From assembly GCF_018343695.1 (NCBI RefSeq), contig NZ_JAGYPJ010000001.1:507001-571000 (forward strand): a DNA stretch of 64,000 nucleotides, read 5' to 3'. This document shows positions 36,589 through 46,022 of this stretch, piece after piece. The notes beneath the pieces are model-generated. The model saw nothing but the letters and a program-made list of their open reading frames with translations. It ran no database searches and was not told where the DNA came from. Each line of letters starts with the position of its first letter. Within the stretch, counting starts at the first letter, position 1. This stretch comes from Lederbergia citrisecunda. GTDB taxonomy: Bacteria; Bacillota; Bacilli; Bacillales; Bacillaceae_C. The translations under genes were made by a program, and so were the position numbers.

Positions 36589-37056
36589 GTGAATACTATT
36601 TGCCAATTAAAAACAAAGATAATCCCTCTTTCGATAGAAACACTTCCTGATGCTAGCTATCTAGTTGTGCACTATATGTACTCTAATCAATGGACTGAAA
36701 AAAATAGAGAAGAATGTTTATACAATCTAAAGAAGTTATTGCAATTCAAAAATGCAAACTTTTTAATGGTGAAAAGTGGTGATTCCCCTGCTGGATTCAT
36801 TACTCTGAACTGGGGGTTTTCAACAACGAAAGGAAAACCAATATTACTTATACAGGATCTTTTTGTTATGCCGAGCTTCAGAAGAAAAGGGATTGCTAAG
36901 ATGTTAATCAACGAATCTATTCTTTTGGCGAATGAAAAAGATGCAAATCGTTTGCAGCTAAATACAGGCACAAGTAATAATAATGCCCGATCATTGTATC
37001 GGTCGATGGGATTTGAGTGGTTTTCGGATAAAGAAATTTATATGTTGTTTTTATAG
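36589..37056 (+). CDS. GNAT acetyltransferase
   Basis: A 155-residue acetyltransferase with motif A in DLFVMPSFRRKGIAKMLI and a late NNNARSLYRSMGFEW. It is divergent from the peptide operon, with 189 bases between starts. GTG 36589 is the only conventional start that keeps the whole domain; its ribosome-binding site is weak. Confidence 0.75.
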   Translation: MNTICQLKTKIIPLSIETLPDASYLVVHYMYSNQWTEKNREECLYNLKKLLQFKNANFLMVKSGDSPAGFITLNWGFSTTKGKPILLIQDLFVMPSFRRKGIAKMLINESILLANEKDANRLQLNTGTSNNNARSLYRSMGFEWFSDKEIYMLFL

Positions 37057-37066
37057 GGGTGATGAA

Positions 37067-37933
37067 ATGACTCAAGCAAAAGATTATTATGAAAATTCAA
37101 CAGATAAGGATAGTATCCGTAGTATTTATCGAACTGGACAAAATCTTGAATGGAAGTATGATGTGATGAACAAATATGCCATTCATGAACAGTCTTTTGA
37201 AGAATGGGCTATCAAGAAACTTCAATTGGTAGGCAATGAAAAAATTTTAGATGTTGGTGCTGGGAACGGAAGATTTTCTCTCCCTATCGCAGCTAAGCTA
37301 AAAAATAATGGTGGATTTATAATGGCAGGTGATCTATCTACTGGAGTATTGGAAGAATCTTATATAATCGCAAATAAAGATGATTTGCCAATGGTTCATT
37401 TGAGATTAGATGCTGAAGATCTTCCATTTTTATCTAATGAGTTTGATGTAGTAATGGCGAATCATATGCTCTACCATGTTAGTAATATTTCCAATACATT
37501 AACAGAGATCCGAAGAGTATTAAAAAGTAGAGGGATATTTCTTGCCACGACTAATAGTGAAAAAGGGATGCCTGAACTATTTTCTTTGCATCTACAAACG
37601 ATGCGTGAATTAGGGATCGGCTTTGACCATAGCAAAAATCATTTAACATTCTCCATGGAGAATGGTGAACATATGTTAAGGAGCTTTTTTAATAAAGTTG
37701 ATAAGCATAGTTTTGATGCTGGCTTTGAAGTAGATGATCCAGAACCAGTTTTACAATATTACATGGCGACCCAGTTGTATCAAGGGCCATTTAATGATGA
37801 AAGTATTAATTCTGATATTAGAAAACTAATTCAATCGACTTTTTATCATTTTACTGAAAAAGCTTTGAGGCTAGCTGGAGGAAAATTAAGAATATCAAAA
37901 CCAGTTTGTGCATTTATCTGCCAGTACGATTGA
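37067..37933 (+). CDS. Class I SAM-dependent methyltransferase
   Basis: A 288-residue methyltransferase. Motif I is ILDVGAGNGRFSLPIA, motif II region FDVVMANHMLYHV, and an RRVLKSRGIFLAT strand follows. The substrate is unknown; the general fold matches small-molecule methyltransferases. ATG 37067 follows GGGGTGATGAA; the frame upstream overlaps the GNAT gene. Another methyltransferase gene follows 14 bases after its stop. Confidence 0.83.
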   Translation: MTQAKDYYENSTDKDSIRSIYRTGQNLEWKYDVMNKYAIHEQSFEEWAIKKLQLVGNEKILDVGAGNGRFSLPIAAKLKNNGGFIMAGDLSTGVLEESYIIANKDDLPMVHLRLDAEDLPFLSNEFDVVMANHMLYHVSNISNTLTEIRRVLKSRGIFLATTNSEKGMPELFSLHLQTMRELGIGFDHSKNHLTFSMENGEHMLRSFFNKVDKHSFDAGFEVDDPEPVLQYYMATQLYQGPFNDESINSDIRKLIQSTFYHFTEKALRLAGGKLRISKPVCAFICQYD

Positions 37934-37947
37934 AAGGAGCCCGTACT

Positions 37948-38745
37948 TTGAGTGAATGGAAAGAGTTGAATGATGAATCAAAATCAAGATGGAATGAAAA
38001 TGCGGAATTTTGGGACGATTATATGGGAGATGAAAGCAACCAATTTCACCGTGAAATCATTAGACCTCATACAGAAAATTTATTGGATGTAAAAACGGGT
38101 CAAAGGATCTTGGATATTGCTTGTGGGAATGGAAATTTTTCAAGAAGACTTGTAGATTTAGGAGCAAATGTTGTTGCTGTCGATTATAGCTCTAAAATGA
38201 TTGAACGAGCTAAACTACGTTCGGTAAGTAAAATTAATCAATTACAATATAAAGTTTGCGATGTAACAAACGAAGAATCATTACTAGAACTTGGTATACA
38301 AACATTCGATAGCGCTGTTGCCAATATGGCATTAATCGATATTGCTGATATTCAGCCTCTAATGAGAGCTTTAAAAATATTACTTAAAGAGAATGGTATC
38401 TTTGTTTTTTCCGTAACGCATCCTTGCTTTCAATCTCCAAATATGAGAAATGTACATGAAATAGAAGATAATAATAGTAACGTACAATCAAAGACTAGCA
38501 TTCAGATATTCAACTATCTTACTCCACAACCATATAAGGCGATCGGTATTAAAGGACAACCAACCTCACATTATATGTTTCATCGGTCATTATCCTATTA
38601 TTTAAATCTTGCGTTTCAACATCATTTTGTCCTTGACGGAATAATAGAACCAAGCTTCCGAAAAGAACTTGAAACAAATCAGTTTGATTGGTTTGAAATT
38701 CCACCGGTAATTATTTTACGTTTAAGAAAACAACGGCTTGAATGA
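37948..38745 (+). CDS. Class I SAM-dependent methyltransferase
   Basis: A 265-residue methyltransferase with motif I ILDIACGNGNFSRRL and AVDYSSKMIERAK as the acidic loop. It is not a close copy of the preceding methyltransferase. TTG 37948 is eight bases after AAAGGAG. The substrate is unknown. Confidence 0.83.
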   Translation: MSEWKELNDESKSRWNENAEFWDDYMGDESNQFHREIIRPHTENLLDVKTGQRILDIACGNGNFSRRLVDLGANVVAVDYSSKMIERAKLRSVSKINQLQYKVCDVTNEESLLELGIQTFDSAVANMALIDIADIQPLMRALKILLKENGIFVFSVTHPCFQSPNMRNVHEIEDNNSNVQSKTSIQIFNYLTPQPYKAIGIKGQPTSHYMFHRSLSYYLNLAFQHHFVLDGIIEPSFRKELETNQFDWFEIPPVIILRLRKQRLE

Positions 38746-38759
38746 AAGGAGTGTAAAAT

Positions 38760-39383
38760 TTGGGTTCTAGAGTGATGCATCTCATTATTACAAATGAAAT
38801 AGCTAAAAAAATATCAATCATGGATAAAGATTTATTTTTATTAGGAGGGATAGCGCCTGATGCTGTAACTCCGAAAGAAATATCTCATTTTTTCACTGGG
38901 GATTTACAAGATTTTTCAAGAAGTATTGATTATGAAACATTTTTACATAAATATAGCTTATATCATCCGTCAAGTTATATTTTAGGCTATTATAGTCATT
39001 TAATAGCAGACGATTTATGGTTAAAAGGATTTTTTATACCTTGGTTGAAAAATAGAATTGAACATAATCAAAATATGGTTAATCTATATCATAATGATTT
39101 TAGATTACTAAATGGTAAATTATTGCATTATTACGGAGTTGATGAAGAAATAATAGATTGGAAGAAAAGTGATTCTGTCATTGATCTTGAAGAAGTGACA
39201 AAACAAAATGTAATAGAATTATTACCCTTGATTGCTGAAGATATGGACTATCATGATAATGTGCTTAATCAACAGTTAAATGTGTTTTCCTTTGAGCAAA
39301 TAGTTGGCTATATTGAAACTTCCGTTGAAAAATCGATCATGCTTATCCATTCAAAGTTATCAGAAAGTATTAAGCAAATGTAG
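38760..39383 (+). CDS. Zinc-dependent phospholipase C-like protein
   Basis: A 207-residue protein resembling the zinc-dependent phospholipase C/D domain: GSRVMHLIITNEIA, LLGGIAPDA, then SYILGYYSHLIADDLW with histidine and aspartate ligands. There is no signal peptide, unlike secreted phospholipases, so a cytosolic hydrolase is likely. TTG 38760 follows AAAGGAG at eight bases. Confidence 0.75.
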   Translation: MGSRVMHLIITNEIAKKISIMDKDLFLLGGIAPDAVTPKEISHFFTGDLQDFSRSIDYETFLHKYSLYHPSSYILGYYSHLIADDLWLKGFFIPWLKNRIEHNQNMVNLYHNDFRLLNGKLLHYYGVDEEIIDWKKSDSVIDLEEVTKQNVIELLPLIAEDMDYHDNVLNQQLNVFSFEQIVGYIETSVEKSIMLIHSKLSESIKQM

Positions 39384-39469
39384 GTTTTTTCCCCAACTAA
39401 AAGGAAAATTGAAACTAATATTTCAATTAATACGTACTTCATTTATAAAGTTGAAAGGGTGATTCCTAC

Positions 39470-40432
39470 ATGAACAATATTATAGACAACTATATTCAAA
39501 TATTCGAACAGCTGAGAAAGGAAATGAAATGGAAAGTATCTGACAAAAAGATTTTAATGATGATTGCTTCCCTTTATGCGATGAACAAAAAGGATTTTCA
39601 AATTGAAAGGTTTTTAAAAATTGCCGATGAAATTAAAGATCGTTCAGGATATTTTTCGTATATGAGATCTGAATCAAGATATACAGCAGCTGCAATCCTT
39701 GATGTAAATTATGATGACCCAGAAACTAAAGTTTCTTCATTATTTGAGATTTACGAGGATATGATTAAAGAAAAATTTAGTAGGGGTATTTTTACTTATA
39801 TTGCGGCTTCAGTATTGTTGAAGATAACGGTTGACTTGGATTATCACTCGCTTATCGTTAAAGGAAAAGAGACTTATAATGCCATGAAGAAAGAACATCC
39901 TTTCCTAACTTCATCTGAGGATTATCCGCTTGCAGTTTTACTTGCTTCGGAAAATAGGGAAAATGTTATTCAACGTAGTGAGTACTTTTATGATCAACTC
40001 AATCAGAATGGATTTTATAAAGGGAATAATTTACAATTCATAAGTCACATTCTTTCATTGAACAATGAAGAGTCAGAGAAAGATTTATTAAACAGGACAG
40101 TATATGTCTTTGATTCCTTTAAGGAAAAAGGGATAAAGCCAAAAGCAACGTATTATCCGACAATGGGTATGCTAGCTTTGTTGCCTAATGAAGAGTTAGA
40201 TATGGAAATCATTACGGATGTTTATGATCGGTTTAATCAAGAAAAACATTTCAAATGGCAAAAAGATATTAACCTCATCCTTGCTGTGAGTTTCTATGTA
40301 AAAGATAAGTTGAAACAACCGAATTTGACTGAAACAAGTCTATATACGACGATGGAAACGATATTGCAGGCTCAACAAGCTGCAATGGCAGGATCCGTAG
40401 CAGCTGCAGCAGCGGCCTCTAGTAATCATTAA
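39470..40432 (+). CDS. DUF4003 protein
   Basis: A 320-residue soluble helical protein matching DUF4003, a family found mainly in Bacillales with no known role. The C-terminus is an alanine-rich tail (MAGSVAAAAAASSNH). AAAGGGTG precedes ATG 39470. Confidence 0.75.
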   Translation: MNNIIDNYIQIFEQLRKEMKWKVSDKKILMMIASLYAMNKKDFQIERFLKIADEIKDRSGYFSYMRSESRYTAAAILDVNYDDPETKVSSLFEIYEDMIKEKFSRGIFTYIAASVLLKITVDLDYHSLIVKGKETYNAMKKEHPFLTSSEDYPLAVLLASENRENVIQRSEYFYDQLNQNGFYKGNNLQFISHILSLNNEESEKDLLNRTVYVFDSFKEKGIKPKATYYPTMGMLALLPNEELDMEIITDVYDRFNQEKHFKWQKDINLILAVSFYVKDKLKQPNLTETSLYTTMETILQAQQAAMAGSVAAAAAASSNH

Positions 40433-40459
40433 AAAATATTATTGAAAAGGATTGTGAAC

Positions 40460-40882
40460 TTGATGTATGAATTAAAAACAAAAGAAACGGATAACAGTGT
40501 TATCGAGTTTATTGAAAATGTGGATAATCCAAAAAAACGTGAAGATGCTTATAAGTTATTAGACATTTTTACGGAAACGACAGGATATAAGGCGAAAATG
40601 TGGGGGCCCAGTATTATTGGATTTGGCTCCTATCACTATAAGTATGAAACGGGACATGAGGGGGATGCACCTCTAGTCGGTTTTTCACCTCGAAAAGCAA
40701 AAACCAGTTTATATTTTGCCACAGGTGATCCTCAAAGAGAGGAATTATTAAAGGATTTTGGAAAACACACCTCAGGAAAAGCATGTGTGTATATTAACAA
40801 AGTAGCAGATATCGATGTAGAGGTGTTAAAAGGTTTAATTAACCAATCCGTAACATTCTTACAAGAAAGGTATCCAAGCTAA
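40460..40882 (+). CDS. DUF1801 protein
   Basis: A 140-residue protein of the DUF1801 family (YdhG-like fold): the conserved MWGPSIIGFGSYHYKY segment, VGFSPRKAKTSLYF and a late GKACVYINKVADID. Function is unknown. TTG 40460 is eight bases after AAAAGG; the adjacent ATG 40463 is an alternative. Confidence 0.82.
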   Translation: MMYELKTKETDNSVIEFIENVDNPKKREDAYKLLDIFTETTGYKAKMWGPSIIGFGSYHYKYETGHEGDAPLVGFSPRKAKTSLYFATGDPQREELLKDFGKHTSGKACVYINKVADIDVEVLKGLINQSVTFLQERYPS

Positions 40883-40914
40883 TATTGGAACTAATCATTT
40901 TAGAGGTGTAAAGT

Positions 40915-41337
40915 GTGATAGTTAAAGGGTTAAATCATTTATTATTTTCGGTTTCCAATTTGGAGGCATCGATTATATTCTATCAAAATGTTTTTGATGC
41001 AAAGCTCCTTGTTAAGGGGAGAAGTACGGCTTATTTTGATCTGAATGGGATTTGGCTAGCTCTAAATGAAGAGAAAGATATTTCTCGTAGTGAAATAAAA
41101 CAATCATACACTCATATTGCTTTTTCAATAGAAGAGTCTGATTTCGATTGCGTATATGAAAAACTGACACTTTTACGAGTAAATATTCTCCAAGGCCGAA
41201 CAAGAGATGAAAAGGATAAAAAATCTATATACTTTACTGACCCGGATGGACATAAGTTTGAGTTTCATACAGGTACATTGGAAGAACGTTTGAATTATTA
41301 TAAACAAGATAAAGATCATATGGAATTTTTTAGTTAG
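40915..41337 (+). CDS. fosB: Fosfomycin-modifying thiol transferase FosB
   Basis: A 140-residue glyoxalase-fold enzyme that opens the fosfomycin epoxide with bacillithiol (or cysteine). Metal ligands are His8, His67 and Glu116; the [19 protein letters not shown] stretch is a FosB hallmark, and the alignment to B. subtilis FosB runs over the whole protein. GTG 40915 is the start. It is a resistance gene common in Bacillus chromosomes, so recent transfer is not required. Confidence 0.93.
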   Translation: MIVKGLNHLLFSVSNLEASIIFYQNVFDAKLLVKGRSTAYFDLNGIWLALNEEKDISRSEIKQSYTHIAFSIEESDFDCVYEKLTLLRVNILQGRTRDEKDKKSIYFTDPDGHKFEFHTGTLEERLNYYKQDKDHMEFFS

Positions 41338-41352
41338 CTAGGAGGCATCAAT

Positions 41353-41682
41353 ATGTCAGTAGACTTTTATTGTGATGAGGTGTTAAGCGGGAAAACATCT
41401 GTTAGAAAAGTAATGGAAACTGAAAATGTACTTGCCTTCTATCATACAAAACCATTTTATCGTGTCCATATTGTGGCAATTCCCAAAAAACATATTCCAT
41501 CCTTATTATCTCTTGAAGAAAGTGATAATGAGTTATTTCTAGAACTTTTTTCTGTCATAAAACAGGTAGCTTCCAAAGTTAATTCAGAAAATAGGGCTTG
41601 TAAAGTCATCACTAACTTGGGGGATTATCAGGAATCTAAGCATCTTCATTGGCATATCGTATCGGGAGATCCTATTAGATAG
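41353..41682 (+). CDS. HIT-like protein
   Basis: A 109-residue protein of the histidine-triad superfamily with HLHWHIVSG as the HxHxH core and IPKKHIPSLL upstream. It is shorter than Hit at 7700-8125 and only distantly similar. It lies 15 bases past fosB. The substrate is unknown. Confidence 0.82.
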   Translation: MSVDFYCDEVLSGKTSVRKVMETENVLAFYHTKPFYRVHIVAIPKKHIPSLLSLEESDNELFLELFSVIKQVASKVNSENRACKVITNLGDYQESKHLHWHIVSGDPIR

Positions 41683-41704
41683 TTAATCAATTTAGGAGGG
41701 AAAG

Positions 41705-42157
41705 ATGACATTTTATAAAAAAGATATCACTTTTGATGAACTTGATTCATGTGCAAATTTATATACATACGTATTTAACCAAGCTCCCTGGTTTGATCAA
41801 TGGACGTTAGAAAGTGCAAAGGAACGTTTGCTGGATATTATTCAACATCGTCAATATTGGGGTGTTGGCTTATTTGATCATGATAATCAACTAATAGGAT
41901 TTTTAATGGGAATCTCTGAAACTTGGTGGGATGGTAAACATTTTCAAGTAATTGAAATGTGCGTGAAAACAGAAGAACAGGGAAAAGGAGTAGGTTCTAA
42001 CTTATTGTCTACTCTTGAAGATTACTGCAAGGAGAACGGAATAAAGCGTTTGTATCTGTTGACTGGTGAAGGAGGACAAGCTGAGGCTTTTTATGTAAAA
42101 AATGGTTTTTACATCAACCCAAGAATGATCATGATGTCAAAAGTGTTAGGAGAATAA
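41705..42157 (+). CDS. GNAT acetyltransferase
   Basis: A 150-residue acetyltransferase with motif A in VIEMCVKTEEQGKGVGSNLL and a late EAFYVKNGFYI helix. GGAGGG precedes ATG 41705. The next gene starts two bases after its stop. Confidence 0.8.
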   Translation: MTFYKKDITFDELDSCANLYTYVFNQAPWFDQWTLESAKERLLDIIQHRQYWGVGLFDHDNQLIGFLMGISETWWDGKHFQVIEMCVKTEEQGKGVGSNLLSTLEDYCKENGIKRLYLLTGEGGQAEAFYVKNGFYINPRMIMMSKVLGE

Positions 42158-42159
42158 GA

Positions 42160-43035
42160 ATGGATACTAAGTCAGCAGTTACAATGCGTTTAGGAGAAAT
42201 GTCATTTCAATTAAAAGAAACACATGATTTTAATTGGCTTCAACATATGGGAAATGTATTTGCTGTTTTTGATCAGCAAGACTCAGGTAATCTATGTTTT
42301 GGTATTGAAAAAGATGGTCTAAAAAAATTTGTGAAATACGCTGGTGCTAAAACAATGGATTATGAAGGAGATCCCAAAGAGGCAATCGATAGGTTAAAAA
42401 AATCGGTGGAGATTTATGAAGAATTGGCTCATCCGCATCTTGTTAATTTGGAGAGACATTTTCAAGTTGATCAAGGATATGTGTTAGTTTTCGAATGGTT
42501 TCCAGGAGAATGTCTCCATTCACACTGGTCATTTCCCCCTCCTGCAAAATATGAAGATCCAGAGTCGCCATTTTATCGGTTTAAACACCTTCCTTTGCCA
42601 TTTAAATTAGATTCCTTACAAATAATATATGAGTTGCACGTGTATGCTGAAAGGAAACATTTTGTTGCTGTCGATTTTTATGATGGAAGTATAATGCATG
42701 ATTTTCATAATAATGCCACGAAGATTTGTGATATAGATTTATATAAGAAAAAGCCTTTTACGAACACAATGGGGAGACTTTGGGGTTCTACAAGATTTAT
42801 GTCACCGGAAGAATTTGAACTTGGTGCGGTAATAGATGAGAGAACGAATGTTTTTAACATGGGAGCGGTTGCTTTTTGTTTAGTAGGTGGTGAATTAGAT
42901 CGTTCTTTTGAAAAATGGGAAGCAAGTAAAGAACTGTATGAAGTAGCTTCATGTGCGGTTGAAAAGGATCGAAATAAGAGATTTGGATCGGTGGAAGAAT
43001 TTTTACATGCTTGGAATAAGGCTTTAAAGAGATAA
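42160..43035 (+). CDS. Protein kinase-like protein
   Basis: A 291-residue protein with a kinase fold. The Lys of KKFVKYAG is the likely ATP-binding residue; the catalytic-loop Asp lies in FVAVDFYDGSIMHD, where Ser replaces the usual Asn, and the metal-binding DFG is DID (CDIDLY). The late RFMSPEEF recalls the APE segment. It is a compact family seen in Bacillus beside acetyltransferases; whether it phosphorylates protein or small molecules is unknown. Confidence 0.75.
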   Translation: MDTKSAVTMRLGEMSFQLKETHDFNWLQHMGNVFAVFDQQDSGNLCFGIEKDGLKKFVKYAGAKTMDYEGDPKEAIDRLKKSVEIYEELAHPHLVNLERHFQVDQGYVLVFEWFPGECLHSHWSFPPPAKYEDPESPFYRFKHLPLPFKLDSLQIIYELHVYAERKHFVAVDFYDGSIMHDFHNNATKICDIDLYKKKPFTNTMGRLWGSTRFMSPEEFELGAVIDERTNVFNMGAVAFCLVGGELDRSFEKWEASKELYEVASCAVEKDRNKRFGSVEEFLHAWNKALKR

Positions 43036-43047
43036 GGAGCGTCAATG

Positions 43048-43584
43048 ATGTTATTTCAAAATGATAAATTAGTAGTGCGACCTTTAACATTTGAAGACCA
43101 TCTTTTATTGGCAAAATGGCTATCAGATCCAATTGTTCTTAAGTACTACGAAGGTCGCGATAATCCTTTTAGTGAGGAAAGGGTATTAGAGAAGTTTTAT
43201 GGAGAAAATGATGAAACTCAACGTTGTATCATTGAATATGAAGAAGTTCCAATTGGTTATATTCAATATTATCAATTAGAAGATGAAGATAAAAAGGAGT
43301 ACGGATATTTTGATACAGTGATAATGTATGGCATGGATCAATTTATTGGTGAACCAGATTATTGGAACCGTGGCATTGGTCAACTTCTAGTCCGTTCAAT
43401 GGTACAGTTTTTGGTTGAGGCAAAACAAGCTGAAAAGATTGTAATGGATCCGCAAACGTGGAATGAGAGAGCGATTCATTGCTACGAAAAATGTGGGTTT
43501 AAGAAAATGCAACTTCTGCCAAAACATGAACTCCATGAAGGTGAATATCGAGATTGCTGGTTGATTGAATTTAATCCATATTAA
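43048..43584 (+). CDS. AAC(6')-like acetyltransferase
   Basis: A 178-residue GNAT protein resembling aminoglycoside 6'-acetyltransferases: DQFIGEPDYWNRGIGQLLV is the motif A region, followed by MDPQTWNERAIHCYEKCGF. Resistance activity is not proved by sequence, and many chromosomal relatives have other substrates. ATG 43048 is eight bases after AAGGAG; ATG 43045 is the alternative. Confidence 0.78.
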   Translation: MLFQNDKLVVRPLTFEDHLLLAKWLSDPIVLKYYEGRDNPFSEERVLEKFYGENDETQRCIIEYEEVPIGYIQYYQLEDEDKKEYGYFDTVIMYGMDQFIGEPDYWNRGIGQLLVRSMVQFLVEAKQAEKIVMDPQTWNERAIHCYEKCGFKKMQLLPKHELHEGEYRDCWLIEFNPY

Positions 43585-43656
43585 GTGGAGGATAAGCTTA
43601 TAGATGGATTAGCGTCTTAGTATTATATCGATAAAAGAATATGAAATGAAAAAAAG

Positions 43657-43687
43657 CCCCTTATGATCATTTAATGATCATAAGGGG
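43657..43687. terminator. Strong hairpin after the accessory run
   Basis: A perfect 14-bp stem CCCCTTATGATCAT/ATGATCATAAGGGG with a 3-base loop. A-rich sequence on the left gives a T-run on the minus strand; the plus-strand tail is weaker. It probably ends transcripts from both sides. Confidence 0.8.
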
Positions 43688-43848
43688 TTCGTCTTTCAAT
43701 AGATTGAAAGTATACATTTTTAGTGGCTTTTGTTTATTTAATAGTACGTTATCTAGCTTTCGGCAAGCAAACATAATGTCCGTTAAATTCAGGAAACGAC
43801 CTAGGAACGTGGGCCTGTAAGTTGTTGTTACATTAGTACTTTTACAAA

Positions 43849-43977
43849 CTATTTGATCTCGCTGCATTTTTCACACTTTGTACCATAGCATTCATGCTGT
43901 TCAGTGATTTTTTCACCGCATTCAGTACATTTTTTTGCGGGAAGGTTTTTAAAAAATTCAATGACGTTTTCAAGCAC
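43849..43977 (-). CDS. yhfH: Small zinc-ribbon protein YhfH
   Basis: A 42-residue protein with two CxxC pairs (KKCTECGEK and KCEKC) plus a further Cys, and the N-terminal FFKNLPAK shared with YhfH. GTG 43977 lies ten bases after AAGGAG; a GTG at 43986 touches that site. It is divergent from yhfI, as in B. subtilis. Function is unknown. Confidence 0.8.
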   Translation of the reverse strand: MLENVIEFFKNLPAKKCTECGEKITEQHECYGTKCEKCSEIK

Positions 43978-44121
43978 GTTTTTCACTCTCCTTGATGTTT
44001 GTTACAGTACTGAAAAATATTATATTTATTGTATTATAACAGTTTTGATAGTGTCAATCTTTTTGTTATACAAGAAAAAATAAAGTATAGTAATATTAGT
44101 TGGATTAAAGGAGTTGTGTAT

Positions 44122-44856
44122 ATGGAGATAACAGTGATAGGCCATTGGGGTGGATATCCGAAAGCTGGAGAAGCGAGTTCAGGATATTTGTTGACGCACA
44201 ACGGATTTAAGCTTCTTATCGATTGTGGCAGTGCTGTATTATCACAGCTGCAAATGTACATAAAACCAGAAGAATTAGATGCTGTTATTATTTCGCATTA
44301 CCATGCTGACCATATTGCAGATATAGGTGTTCTTCATCATGCACTGTTAATTAGTAAATATGTAAGTGGTTATAACCGCAACTTGCCTATTTATGGTCAT
44401 TCAAACGATCAGGAGAGTTTTACTGCTTTAACGTACAAAGATATTACCTCGGGAATTGCATACAACAAAGATGTTGATCTACATATTGGACCATTCCAAA
44501 TTGAATTTTTACAAACGAAACATCCTGTTGCATGTTTCGCTATGAGAATAACATGTGAAGGAAAAACGCTCGTTTATACGGCAGATACATCGTATTTTGA
44601 AGAATTGGTGGAGTTTTCAAAGAACGCTGACGTATTGCTCGCAGAGTCAAATTTTTATAAGGGAATGGATGGAGCATCTGCTGGTCATATGACGAGTGAA
44701 GAAGCCGGTAAACTTGCTCATAAGGCGAATGTGGAAAAATTAGTACTTACCCATTTACCGCACTTTGGTGAATTAAACCAACTTACAGAAGAAGCAGCAG
44801 AGAATTTCAAAGGAAAAATAGTCTTGGCATCTAAAGGATTGAACATGTCCCTTTAG
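44122..44856 (+). CDS. yhfI: Metallo-beta-lactamase-fold hydrolase YhfI
   Basis: A 244-residue zinc hydrolase with SHYHADHIADIG as the HxHxDH motif, later metal ligands in KHPVACFA and YTADTSYF, and the C-terminal TSEEAGKLAHKANVEKLVLTH region of the RNase Z-like branch. The substrate is not known. ATG 44122 follows AAGGAG; the frame upstream to 44029 lies in the AT-rich promoter region. Confidence 0.87.
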   Translation: MEITVIGHWGGYPKAGEASSGYLLTHNGFKLLIDCGSAVLSQLQMYIKPEELDAVIISHYHADHIADIGVLHHALLISKYVSGYNRNLPIYGHSNDQESFTALTYKDITSGIAYNKDVDLHIGPFQIEFLQTKHPVACFAMRITCEGKTLVYTADTSYFEELVEFSKNADVLLAESNFYKGMDGASAGHMTSEEAGKLAHKANVEKLVLTHLPHFGELNQLTEEAAENFKGKIVLASKGLNMSL

Positions 44857-44857
44857 T

Positions 44858-44904
44858 GCCAGTCCCTTTGGGGACAGGTTTAAAGGGGACTGTCCCCCAA
44901 AAAA
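44858..44904. repeat. GGGGACAGTCCCC-type palindromic repeat
   Basis: Intergenic element made of CAGTCCC, GGGGACAGG and GGGGACTGTCCCCC segments that can pair several ways. This kind of short palindrome is dispersed in many Bacillaceae genomes. It sits directly between yhfI and lplJ. Confidence 0.65.
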
Positions 44905-44920
44905 ATGAGGAGGAAAAGTG

Positions 44921-45910
44921 ATGAAGTTTATTGATAATCAAGGGATTACGGATCCACGAATTAATTTGGCGATAGAAGAATATGCATTGAAGAATTTGGA
45001 TGTAAATGAATCATATTTATTATTTTATATTAATGAGCCTTCGATTATTATTGGTAAAAATCAAAATACAGTTGAGGAAATTAATACTGAATACGTAGAG
45101 AATAATGGTATTCATGTCGTTCGTAGGCTATCTGGTGGCGGTGCAGTTTATCATGATTTAGGAAATTTGAATTTCAGCTTTATTACGAAAGATGAAGGAA
45201 ATAGTTTCCTAAACTTTAAAAAGTTTACCGAGCCAGTTGTTAAAGCATTAAATAAATTAGGTGTTCATGCAGAGTTAAAAGGACGTAACGATATTCTCGT
45301 TGGAGAAAGAAAAATTTCAGGAAATGCGCAGTTCTCTACTAGGGGGAGAATGTTCAGCCATGGTACTTTAATGTTTGATTCTGAAATAGAGAATGTTGTA
45401 TCTGCATTAAAAGTTCGTAAAGACAAAATAGAATCAAAAGGGATAAAATCCATCCGTAGCAGGGTTGCCAATATTTCTGAGTTTTTAGATGGAAAAATGA
45501 CGATAGAACAATTTAAAGAGGAATTACTTCGATCCATTTTTGAGGGTGTGGACCCAATTCCGGAATATAAACTTACAGAAGATGATTGGAAACAAATTCA
45601 TGAAATATCAAAGGTTCACTATGCAAATTGGGATTGGAATTATGGAAGATCACCTCATTTCAACATTCAGCATTCACATCGTTTCCCTGTTGGGCTTATT
45701 GAATTCCGACTTGATGTTGATAAGGGGCAGATTCAAGAATGTAAGATCTTTGGAGACTTCTTTGGTGTTGGCGATGTAAAAGACATTGAAAATATCCTGA
45801 CAGGTGTCCGTTACGAAAGATCGGAAATCGCTAAAGCATTAGAAGAAGTGGATATTAAACATTATTTTGGTAATGTTGAAAAAGAAGATATTATTAATTT
45901 AATTTACTAA
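44921..45910 (+). CDS. lplJ: Lipoate-protein ligase LplJ
   Basis: A 329-residue enzyme that activates free lipoate with ATP and attaches it to lipoyl domains. Signature segments are RRLSGGGAVYHDLGNLNFSF, the GRNDILVGERKISGNAQ stretch with the catalytic Lys, and a C-terminal accessory domain. ATG 44921 follows GGAGGA; GTG 44918 is the adjacent alternative. It neighbours yhfI as in B. subtilis. Confidence 0.94.
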   Translation: MKFIDNQGITDPRINLAIEEYALKNLDVNESYLLFYINEPSIIIGKNQNTVEEINTEYVENNGIHVVRRLSGGGAVYHDLGNLNFSFITKDEGNSFLNFKKFTEPVVKALNKLGVHAELKGRNDILVGERKISGNAQFSTRGRMFSHGTLMFDSEIENVVSALKVRKDKIESKGIKSIRSRVANISEFLDGKMTIEQFKEELLRSIFEGVDPIPEYKLTEDDWKQIHEISKVHYANWDWNYGRSPHFNIQHSHRFPVGLIEFRLDVDKGQIQECKIFGDFFGVGDVKDIENILTGVRYERSEIAKALEEVDIKHYFGNVEKEDIINLIY

Positions 45911-45918
45911 TTGGGTTA

Positions 45919-45959
45919 AAGGATGGGAAAGTCAATTTATAGACAACTCCATCCTTTTT
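45919..45959 (+). terminator. Terminator of lplJ
   Basis: Stem AAGGATGG/CCATCCTT with an inner GTC/GAC pair, then a T5 run, shortly after the lplJ stop. Confidence 0.78.
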
Positions 45960-46022
45960 GCATTCCTATTGGACTATATGCGTATATATTTTAAAAAATA
46001 CGCTTTTAAGTGAGGGAATAAC

